Shown: one piece after another, positions 7,545 through 13,565 of the stretch | How positions within the stretch are numbered: position 1 is the first letter of the stretch | How the letters are laid out: the number at the start of each line of letters is the position of its first letter | Source of the DNA: Bacteroidota bacterium | GTDB lineage: Bacteria; Bacteroidota; Bacteroidia; Chitinophagales; JADIYW01 | Assembly: GCA_016705125.1 (NCBI GenBank) | Contig: JADIYW010000005.1 | Span: forward strand, 1-13,645 | Length of the DNA stretch: 13,645 nucleotides | Direction: 5' to 3' | The notes under the pieces: model-generated | Seen by the model: only the letters and a program-made list of their open reading frames with translations | Databases searched by the model: none | Told to the model about the DNA's origin: nothing | Translations under genes and position numbers: made by a program

Positions 7545-8066
7545 TTACTTTAGTTTTAGTTTCATCAAAATGTCTGTCTGTTCGTCATTGCCTAATTTGA
7601 AAATATGTTTGTCAAATTCTACAAAACCATTTTTCTTGTAGAAGTTAATTGCTCTTGGATTTTCTTCCCAAACGCCCAACCAAATATAGTCAGCATTTTT
7701 TTGTCTTGCAATTTGAATTGCCTTGTCGTAAAGTAGTTGTCCAACACTTTTTCCGTGGAAGTCTTTCAAAACATAAATTCGTTCAATTTCAAGTCCTTTA
7801 TCGTCTTGAAGTTCAGTTTGTGATTGTCCAATGTTTAATTTTAGGTAACCAATTATATTGTCGTTAAGTGTCGCAAAATAAAACTCTGCGTTCTTGTCGT
7901 TAAGTTCAGTTGTCAATTTGTCTATAGAAAATCCTTCGTTTAAATATTTAGTCATATTTTCTTCGGTATTTCCAGTCGAAAAAGTTTCAAAAAAAGTTTG
8001 TCTACCAATTTTCTGTAATTGGTCAAGGTCGTTTATTGTCGCTTTTGTAATTACTATTTTATCCAT
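7545..8066 (-). CDS. GNAT-family N-acetyltransferase
   Basis: A 173-aa acetyl-CoA-dependent N-acetyltransferase. Motif A is intact: LEIERIYVLKDFHGKSVGQLLYDKAIQIA, with HGKSVG as the pyrophosphate-binding loop, followed by the second signature YIWLGVWEENPRAINFYKKNGFVEF, where the NPRAINFY-KKNGF helix-turn is highly typical of the family. The overall make-up recalls PaiA-like polyamine or small-amine acetyltransferases, but the substrate is not determined by sequence. The gene is a single-gene module between two structured spacers. A TAGCTTTG element ends only four bases before the ATG, so the transcript may be leaderless. Confidence 0.9.
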   Translation of the reverse strand: MDKIVITKATINDLDQLQKIGRQTFFETFSTGNTEENMTKYLNEGFSIDKLTTELNDKNAEFYFATLNDNIIGYLKLNIGQSQTELQDDKGLEIERIYVLKDFHGKSVGQLLYDKAIQIARQKNADYIWLGVWEENPRAINFYKKNGFVEFDKHIFKLGNDEQTDILMKLKLK

Positions 8067-8070
8067 TTTG

Positions 8071-8078
8071 CAAAGCTA
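8071..8078 (-). promoter_or_regulatory. -7-like element just ahead of the acetyltransferase start
   Basis: TAGCTTTG on the minus strand matches TAnnTTTG fully and lies four bases ahead of the ATG at 8066. The expected start of transcription would be at or next to the ATG, giving a leaderless or near-leaderless mRNA. No TTG at the standard 19-bp spacing is present, so the call is weak. Confidence 0.3.
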
Positions 8079-8090
8079 TAAAATTGTCTA

Positions 8091-8183
8091 CCCAAAACGC
8101 CCGCAAATAGGGCCTCGCTTCAACAACCCTTTAAAACGCAATTTTTTCTTGGGAAAAAACAGCGTTTAAACCTTATATGTTAA
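8091..8183 (-). repeat. cassette spacer copy C, attC-like hairpin
   Basis: This copy runs from CCCAAAACG through TAGGGCCTCGCTTCAACAAC, an imperfect stem (CTTTAAAACGC at 8129-8139 with GCGTTTAAA at 8162-8170; inner TTTTTTC/GAAAAAA around TTGG) to CCTTATATGTTAA. It is nearly identical to 9947-10038 and to 13566-13645. Read on the minus strand it begins TTAACATATAAGG after the Fic stop and ends with GTTGTTGAAG, resembling the R''...R' order of an attC site. Confidence 0.6.
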
Positions 8184-8236
8184 TAGCTGGGCGATTTATA
8201 TTCTTCTTAGTCTCTATTAGTTAACTTTAAGTTTAT

Positions 8237-9277
8237 CTATTGTATAGTGTAACTCACATTCCGTCCGCTACCTTGTTTTTCAATCAATCCTTTATTAATC
8301 AAATCCGACAGAATACGTTTTACGGTAGGTAATGGTATTGCCAGTTTCTCAGAAACTTCTCCCGACTGAATGTTCGGACGGTTTTGAATAATCGTATAAA
8401 TTGATTTTTCTTTGGGCGAAAGCTGTGTTTCCATGCCGCTTTTTTGCAGTTTCGTCAGAAGTTGTGATTGGATATTTGACAAGCAATTCAAAAAGAACTT
8501 TATCCAAATGGTTACATCTTCATTTGGACGTTGTGCCTGACAACCTCTAAGAACCTGATAATATTCGGTTTTTAGGTTTTCAATTTCGTGTTCAAAACTC
8601 ACGTATTGAATCCATTTATATCCGTTTTTAATTAATAATAGCGTTGAAATCAAACGACTTAACCGTCCATTTCCGTCTTGAAAAGGATGAACGCTTAAAA
8701 AATCATAAACAAAAGATGCTATTTTGATTAAAGGGTGTACCACTGTTTCGGTATTATACCAATTTACTAATTCTCTTATGGCATCTTCGGTAGCAACCCC
8801 GGCTTCAGTTGTTTGAAAAATTATTTGTCTTGTACCATCAGGAAATGAAGCTTCAACTGCATTACTATGTACTTTATAATTACCTTTATGCCATTGGTCT
8901 TTGACACTATATTTCATCAAACTATTGTGTAAACTTTTGATGTGACTTTCGGTAAGATTAATGATTTCGTAAGATTCCGAAATCAAATCTAATACTTCAA
9001 AATAACCAACTACTTCCTGAGAATCTCTGTCATTGAGTTTTGTTATGTCAATTTTTTGAAGCAGCACGTCTACCTCTTCATCGCTCATTTTGTTGCCTTC
9101 AATTCGGTTTGAAGCTCCTACGCTTCGCACTGTGGCGATACTTTTTAACTCTTTGAGGCTTTGTCCTTCTTTTCGCTCAATTGCTGTCCAATTTGCATCA
9201 AAGCGGTCTATTTCACTGATTAAGTTAATCAACTTCCAGTCAATATCTAGTTTAAAGTTATATACTTCGTTATTCAT
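8237..9277 (-). CDS. Fic-domain AMPylase, class II, with C-terminal winged helix
   Basis: The start at 9277 (MNNEVYNFKLD...) is chosen because the longer frame would translate the repeat-rich promoter. The 346-aa protein has the Fic N-terminal helices with the inhibitory motif SNRIEG (residues 56-61, (S/T)xxxE(G/N)), which marks class II Fic proteins. The active-site motif HPFQDGNGRLSR (197-208) is complete, with catalytic His197, and can transfer AMP from ATP to a target hydroxyl. Residues about 285-346 form a winged helix (SGEVSEKLAIPLPTVKRIL, then a wing near GSGRNVSYT), which suggests DNA binding and self-regulation. The target is unknown. No antitoxin partner is next to it, consistent with intramolecular inhibition. 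Lone module between two spacers. Confidence 0.92.
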   Translation of the reverse strand: MNNEVYNFKLDIDWKLINLISEIDRFDANWTAIERKEGQSLKELKSIATVRSVGASNRIEGNKMSDEEVDVLLQKIDITKLNDRDSQEVVGYFEVLDLISESYEIINLTESHIKSLHNSLMKYSVKDQWHKGNYKVHSNAVEASFPDGTRQIIFQTTEAGVATEDAIRELVNWYNTETVVHPLIKIASFVYDFLSVHPFQDGNGRLSRLISTLLLIKNGYKWIQYVSFEHEIENLKTEYYQVLRGCQAQRPNEDVTIWIKFFLNCLSNIQSQLLTKLQKSGMETQLSPKEKSIYTIIQNRPNIQSGEVSEKLAIPLPTVKRILSDLINKGLIEKQGSGRNVSYTIQ

Positions 9278-9279
9278 TT

Positions 9280-9371
9280 GATACGTTTTGATACGTAAAG
9301 ATACGATTATTGTTTGAAATCGAAAGTGAAATTTAATGCGATTTGATACGTTTAGATTCAATTATGATACG
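9280..9371 (-). promoter_or_regulatory. GATACG repeat operator of the Fic gene
   Basis: GATACG (CGTATC on the coding strand) occurs at 9280, 9290, 9300, 9345 and 9366, with a one-step-degraded copy GATTCA at 9355. The first three are spaced by exactly 10 bp and the second trio by 10 and 11 bp, so all lie on one face of the helix within each group. A -7-like TATCTTTA (9296-9303) is inside the first group, so a protein bound there would block the promoter. The winged helix of the Fic protein is the obvious candidate regulator; this is inference. Confidence 0.6.
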
Positions 9372-9445
9372 AAAAGTTTAATTGTTTTCAGTTGTCAAAA
9401 TGTCTTTCTGAGAGTTTGGCTCACGCCTTGCACCAAACGTCAGAC

Positions 9446-9461
9446 TCCCGCTTTGGCGGGA
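9446..9461. repeat. perfect hairpin next to IS end
   Basis: TCCCGC-TTTG-GCGGGA forms a six-base-pair GC-rich hairpin directly before the IS1182-like end at 9462. Neither strand has a T tract after it, so it is not a standard terminator. A second, looser pair GTTTGG/CCAAAC lies just to its left at 9415-9439. Confidence 0.4.
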
Positions 9462-9682
9462 CAGGTTGTGAAAAAACTTCCCACAATCTTTTGTAAAAAT
9501 AGTATAATTTATCATATATTTTTCGTATTTTGTTAAAAAAAAGGGATGAATTTTATTACTGGAAATGATAGACATCAACTCCAATTTCATAGCCTCGATG
9601 ATAGGATTGCAGTAAAAAATCCCGTACGATTTATGGATGCTTTTGTCGATCAAATTGATTTGCCTAAACTTAGATTTTTACT
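9462..9682 (+). mobile_element. left end of an IS1182-type element, truncated
   Basis: The segment contains a putative terminal region (CAGGTTGTGAAAAAAC, with CACAATC following) and, from 9546, the start of an IS1182-type transposase. The element is cut at about 9682, where sequence identical to the 3' end of the IS91-like element begins, so most of the transposase and the right end are lost here. Confidence 0.6.
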
Positions 9683-9707
9683 AAATAAAAAGACAAATCG
9701 TTCATAA
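9546..9707 (+). pseudogene. IS1182-type transposase N-terminus, truncated
   Basis: The 53-residue frame starts MNFITGNDRHQLQFHSL and continues DDRIAVKNPVRFMDAFVDQIDLPKLRF, which matches the well-conserved N-terminus of IS1182-family transposases (usual length about 450-550 residues). After residue 45 the reading enters foreign DNA (LNKKTNRS, then stop), since from 9683 the sequence equals the tail of the IS91-like element at 13303. No DDE residues remain, so it cannot work. The ATG, a short distance after the IS end, is the natural start. Confidence 0.75.
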
Positions 9708-9946
9708 ATAATCCATTCGGTGGGCATGGCGAAGCCATGCCCACAGCGCAACACATGGCATAAAAACCACCAGTAGGCACGACAAAATGAAGACAAAAAA
9801 GAGGAAAAGAAAAAAGATAAAGATAAAAAGAAGATAAAATATAGCTTTAGAAGCCCCAAAACGACACCAAAACTAAAACCCAATTTGCCCAACCAAGCAG
9901 GCAAAGAATTAAAAACCCATAAGCAACAAATTTGTATTATAGCAAG
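9683..9946 (+). mobile_element. solo 3' end of the IS91-like element
   Basis: From AAATAAAAAGACAAATCG onward the sequence matches 13303-13565, the end of the transposase gene and its tail, with scattered substitutions and small indels. It includes the hairpin TGGGCATGGC-GAA-GCCATGCCCA (9721-9743), whose stem is the same as in the full copy while the loop differs. No transposase body is present upstream. Such solo ends are known to arise from aborted or one-ended rolling-circle events in IS91-like elements. Confidence 0.75.
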
Positions 9947-10038
9947 CCCAAAACGACTGCAAATAGGGCTTCGCTTCAACAACAGTTTAAAACGCAATTT
10001 TTTCTTGGGAAAAAACAGCGTTTAAACCTTATATGTTA
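9947..10038 (-). repeat. cassette spacer copy D, attC-like hairpin
   Basis: Near-identical to 8091-8183: CCCAAAACG, TAGGGCTTCGCTTCAACAAC, a stem GTTTAAAACGC (9985-9995) with GCGTTTAAAC (10018-10027), inner TTTTTTC/GAAAAAA around TTGG, then CTTATATGTTA. It is continuous on its left with the IS91-type tail and lies 32 bp from the stop of the decayed hydrolase on that gene's 3' side. Confidence 0.6.
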
Positions 10039-10069
10039 GCGGTTCGGGCTTTATCTTCTAACCCTTTTA

Positions 10070-10945
10070 TCATTCTTCCAACCATAATTTAATTTTTTGT
10101 TGTATTTCAAAATAGTCCTCTTTATTTGGCATATGTTTCGAGTTTTTAAGTATATGGGCTTCTCTGAAATTATTAAATATTCGTTTTGCTCTATCAATTG
10201 ACTCAAGTCCAGGGAAAAATACATCATTGTCAGAAACTATCATATAGACTGGATTATTGCAGTTATTAAAACTTATTTCAATCTACGCTATTATTAAATG
10301 CTACTTGTAATCCAAATTTAAATTTGTAGTCCAGCCTTTTGAATGGAAGAACTGACAAAACTCATATTCTTCTGAACAAAATTAAAAATTTTTGCGTAGG
10401 CATCTTTCTTTGTGATTAAAAATCTTATTAGTAGGAATGTTAATTTTATTAGATGCCCCAAATTTAACATTAACTAACCGCTGGAACAAAAAAAAATGCA
10501 TTTTTTTAACCAATTCACGTTTGTAAGAAATCAACTTCTGAAAAGGTTAAGCTCCGTATTGCTAAATTCCTTTAAAATTTGCGTCTTTAATGTTTAATTT
10601 TTAAATATCATCAGCCCACAATGTCATAGAATTGTCTTCTATGTAAATTTTGTTTTCCTTGCTCATTGTTGCTTGACCTATTGTTTTATTAAAACAAACT
10701 GCAAGTAGTCTTTGCAATGCTCTTTTACAGCTTCTATTGTTAAAGGTGCTCCAGCATTAATTCGTGAAATCAAAATACTAAATTACCATCTTTGTTTCGG
10801 TCAATTTTACAACTCTTGTTCTACCAAAAGAATTAACAACATCAATATTTCATATTCATTTTCCAAGCTTGTCTAGCCTCTCGTTAAAAAGGCAGTTAAA
10901 TTGATTAAGATCTTTAGATTCAGGTGTTTATATAAAGTTGCTATA
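10070..10945 (-). pseudogene. decayed alpha/beta hydrolase
   Basis: Reading the minus strand across frames recovers an alpha/beta-hydrolase from about 10930: NSFGRTRVVKLTE (near 10835), ISRINAGAPLTIEAVKE (near 10760), then TIGQATMSKENKIYIEDNS and LWADDI, KLNIKDANF, and a broken nucleophile elbow where GI-stop-QYGA stands for GISYGA (10553-10573). After more stops, the intact last 70 codons (10070-10282) end with the acid/base region: MIVSDNDVFFPG and LKNSKHMPNKED. At least six lesions, both frameshifts and in-frame stops, exclude a working enzyme, although the Asp and His regions survive. The gene is bounded by inverted GTTAGCGG words at 10035 and 10993, as if it had been one cassette. Confidence 0.75.
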
Positions 10946-10989
10946 TCGTTAAATTTTTATTTATTCTGTGTTGAGATTTTTTGCCTGAC

Positions 10990-11120
10990 CGCTAACGGCT
11001 GAAAATTGGCGATGGTGGGCATTTGAAAACGTCAGCCCAACATTTGCACAAATGCCCATTAGAATTACAAATGTTGAGTTTACAACTGTCAGCCCCACTA
11101 TTGCCAATACGATGTTGAAC
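10990..11120 (+). repeat. attC-like site with nested and crossing inverted repeats
   Basis: Outer arms ATTGGC-GAT-GGTGGGC (11005-11020) and GCCCCACT-ATTGCCAAT (11092-11108) pair imperfectly. CGCTAAC stands at the left edge and GTTGAAC at the right; the latter fits the integron R' consensus GTTRRRY exactly. Inside, GGCATTTG (11018-11025) pairs with CAAATGCC (11049-11056), and AACATTTG (11039-11046) with CAAATGTT (11068-11075), in a crossing order. The overall plan matches attC-type sites common between Bacteroidota gene cassettes. A minus-strand open frame across it is judged spurious. Confidence 0.5.
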
Positions 11121-11250
11121 CAAACCCCCTCGTTCCTCGTGGGTAGCTTTCTTTTGATTCCGATAATCCTTTGCTTCACAAATCAAATATAGGGTATTCT
11201 GTTCTCTTTTTTATAGCTAATTTTATTTTTCACCAAATAAAATTTTTACG

Positions 11251-12164
11251 ATGAATACTACACTTTCTTTTCCCATCAAAGGACAAACTATTCTCAATCA
11301 AGCCAAGGATTTAGTCCCAGGTTTTGCTGCCGCTTTCCAAAAATTTCAACAGCATATTGTCCTACAACAAAACAGCCCTAGTTTGCTCTCCAATTACAGC
11401 CGCAATCTCGCTTTCCTTTCCATCCATTTCGGCAAAATTCCACACCTCGTTTCTATCGATGAACTAAATGCTTACCTCTACCACCTTACCATCTCTCAAG
11501 GATTCAGTATCAGCTATTTCAAACAAACTGTTTTCGGACTCAAATACTGGTTTCGGGTTTTCGACATGGAAGCGCACGCGCTCAAAATGCCTATGATAAA
11601 AAAACAGAAACGCTTCCCCAAGTGCTCTCCAAACAAGAATGTAAAGCTCTTTTCAAAGCACCTACCAATCTAAAACATCGATTCCTCCTCGCATTTGCTT
11701 ACAGCGCAGGTTTACGCATGAATGAAATCAGACATACCAAAATCGCAGATATCGATTTAGACCGTATGCAAATTCGTGTCCAAAAAGGAAAAGGTAATAA
11801 GGACAGGTATGTCGTACTCGCAAAATCTATCGCCCTTAGACTCGATAATTATCTTCAAATCTGCAAACCTAAAGTGTATCTTTTCGAAGGGCTTACTCCA
11901 TCCCAACCAATGGGCGAACGCAGCATTCAATACATCATCAATGAAGCGATGCTCAAAACCAGTATTGTCAAAAAAGGTGTAAGCATGCATACGCTGCGCC
12001 ATAGTTTTGCTACTCACTTACTCGAAGATGGAATTGATGTGTATAGCATTCAAAAACTACTCGGACATGCCGACATTCGAAATACCCTCGTCTATTTGCA
12101 CGTAGCGCAGGTAAAACCTTCCATCGCGCACAGTCCGCTTGATACCCTGTATAACAAGCAATAA
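11251..12164 (+). CDS. tyrosine recombinase (phage-integrase family), split by a -1 frame change
   Basis: The first part (11251 on) holds the N-terminal SAM-like DNA-binding domain, FQKFQQHIVLQQNSPSLL then LSNYSRNLAFLSIHF. The second part holds the catalytic domain with every active residue: Arg in AYSAGLRMNEI, Lys in GKGNKDR, HTLRH, LLGH and the nucleophile Tyr in TLVYLHV. The frames join at an A7 run (11598-11604), where a -1 step turns MIKK|QKR into MIKK|TETLPQVLSKQE, the normal linker. The run reads A-AAA-AAA in the first frame, a slippery heptamer, so programmed frameshifting is possible; a lost A or a base-calling error are alternatives. No integron-integrase extra domain is present. 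The gene ends 2 bp before the transposase. Confidence 0.8.
11598..11604 (+). other. A7 run at the recombinase frame junction
   Basis: Seven A residues read as A-AAA-AAA in the upstream frame fit the X-XXY-YYZ slippery pattern used for -1 frameshifting by IS1 and IS3-type elements. No strong downstream stem-loop was recognised. Confidence 0.4.
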
Positions 12165-12166
12165 AA

Positions 12167-13331
12167 ATGCTGCCGACTTTCGAAGTGGCACATATTGTTC
12201 GACAATATGGAGATCATTTTATTGCCAACAAACAACCAATTGGCTACCACAAAAAGGTACTCAATGCAATCTCTATTTGTCGTACCGCACAATTGGGCGG
12301 ACATGTAGACGCATGCGATAAATGCTCCCATACACGCATAAGTTATAACTCGTGCCGCAACCGACATTGTCCCAAATGTCAAAGCACTGAAAGAGAAAAA
12401 TGGATCATTGCCCGAAAGGAAGATTTACTACCAGTATCCTACTACCATGTGGTATTCACCATCCCTGAGCAGCTCAACCAGCACTGCCTTCAGCACCCAA
12501 AGGCAATGTATAATATCCTGTTTGAGGCCGCCAAAGAAACCCTGTTTGCGTTTGCTGCCGACAAAAAACACTTGGGCGCATCCATGGGATTTATTGCCCT
12601 ACTGCACACTTGGGGGCAAAACCTATCACTTCATCCACACCTACACTGCATTGTGCCAGGTGGCGGCATTACTACTGCTGGACAATGGAAAACAACCCGT
12701 AGCAAGGGTGATTTTTTGTTTCCAATAAAACAAATGAGTACTGTTTTTAAAAACAAATTCATGCATAAATACAGGCAATGGTTACACGAAAACAATATGC
12801 AGATTACCAACAAATTGAGGCAATTGCTTTACCAAAAAATTGGGTAATTTACTTAAAACAGCCCTTTGGTGGACCCGATCAGGTGGTGGAATATTTGGGT
12901 AGATACAGCCACAAAATTGCGATCTCCAACCACCGTTTGAAATCAATAGCTGATGGCAGCATTACATTTTCGTATAAAGACTATAAAGATGGATCAAAAA
13001 CTAAAATGATGACATTGGAGGCAGATGAATTTTTGAGGCGGTTCTGTATGCATATTTTACCACCTCGATTTATGAAAATAAGGCATTACGGATTTTTGTC
13101 AAATAGAGGAAAGCAAAAACTAAAATACACCTTATGACAAAAGGCAAAATACCTGTAAAACCAATAAAATTGAATTACAAACAAGTATGTAAGCAGCTGT
13201 TAAAATTCGATGTAGATGAATGTCCAGTTTGCAAAAAGGGAAGAATGATAACGCTACTTAATTTTAGTGCCAATGCGCCGCCAAGCATGGAAATTATAAA
13301 AGAAATAAAAAGACAAATCGTTCATAAATAA
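12167..13331 (+). CDS. IS91-family HUH transposase, split by two -1 frame changes
   Basis: The three pieces (12167-12847, about 12834-13137, about 13119-13331) make one transposase of normal order. The first has the zinc-binding region CDKCSHTR and NRHCPKCQ and the HUH motif in LHPHLHCIVPGG, which binds the metal ion. The second has YLGRY, the two-tyrosine (YxxxY) motif of IS91 enzymes that cleaves and holds the DNA, followed by SHKIAISNHRL. The third has the closing CPVCKKGRM. The joins are at A6 (12834-12839) and A5 (13115-13119), each needing one extra A or a -1 slip; the third piece could instead start at ATG 13134, overlapping the stop as ATGA. The enzyme works by rolling-circle transposition if frameshifting or repair occurs; otherwise it is dead. 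Confidence 0.8.
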
Positions 13332-13340
13332 TCCATTATG

Positions 13341-13363
13341 TGGGCATGGCTGCGCCATGCCCA
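13341..13363 (+). repeat. conserved hairpin in the IS91-like tail
   Basis: TGGGCATGGC-TGC-GCCATGCCCA is a perfect 10-bp stem with a 3-base loop, ten bases after the transposase stop. The solo copy at 9721-9743 has the same stem with loop GAA. There is no T tract, so a role as a transposase-recognised end structure or as an mRNA 3' protector is more likely than simple termination. Confidence 0.6.
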
Positions 13364-13565
13364 CAGCGCAACACATGGCATAAAAACCACCAGTAGGCAC
13401 GACAAAATGAAGACAAAAAAGGGGAAAGAAAAAGATAGAGATAAAAAGAAGATAAAATATAGCATTAGTAGACCCAAAACAACACAAAAACCAAAACCCA
13501 ATTTGCCCAACCAGACAGGCAAAATTATTAAAAACCCATAAACAACAAATTTGTATTATAGCAAG
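13364..13565. other. purine-rich tail of the IS91-like element
   Basis: This gene-free stretch matches 9744-9946. It includes a strongly A/G-biased tract (about 13411-13462) with a Lys-rich plus-strand frame, MKTKKGKEKDRDKKKIKYS and onward; the frame is broken in the solo copy, so it is not called a gene. Confidence 0.5.

Larger units (their letters stand above)
11200..13565 (+). mobile_element. IS91-like element with a tyrosine recombinase gene
   Basis: The element holds two adjacent genes, a tyrosine recombinase (11251-12164) and an IS91-family HUH transposase (12167-13331), followed by a 234-bp tail with a strong hairpin at 13341-13363. The right end is placed at about 13565, because the tail shared with the solo copy at 9683 continues to the same spacer there. 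Just before it stands CAAG, one of the two tetranucleotides known as targets at the right end of IS91 itself. The left end is not resolved and lies somewhere between 11120 and 11250. Confidence 0.7.

Noticed and set aside
7894..8169. Plus-strand open frame ending in the spacer, sharing its last 25 codons with the spacer at 9947
   Set aside because: The shared part is the non-coding spacer repeat; the 13566 copy has a frameshift there, and the rest is antisense to the acetyltransferase gene.
9278..9361. Longer N-terminus for the Fic protein, starting at 9361
   Set aside because: The extra 28 codons are made of the GATACG repeat region, and the Fic N-terminal helix begins naturally at MNNEVYNFKLD.
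9446..9461. Hairpin read as a rho-independent terminator
   Set aside because: Neither strand has a T tract behind the stem.
9650..9997. Minus-strand 115-aa hydrophobic open frame over the IS91-type tail, with a similar frame at 13322-13522
   Set aside because: The frames exist only because a purine-rich tract reads as Phe/Leu/Ser on the opposite strand; they have no start context and no known fold, and the frame's ends differ between the two copies.
10961..11186. Two overlapping minus-strand open frames across the attC-like site
   Set aside because: They lie within the inverted-repeat structure, show no recognisable protein features and have no companion promoter.
11251..12164. Reading the tyrosine recombinase as the missing integron integrase for the cassette-like array
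   Set aside because: The catalytic domain lacks the extra insertion typical of IntI, and the gene is tied to the IS91-type transposase; no attI-like site was recognised next to it.
13338..13541. Plus-strand Lys-rich 67-aa open frame after the transposase
   Set aside because: It overlaps the conserved hairpin and its frame is interrupted in the sister copy at 9721-9900, so coding is not supported.
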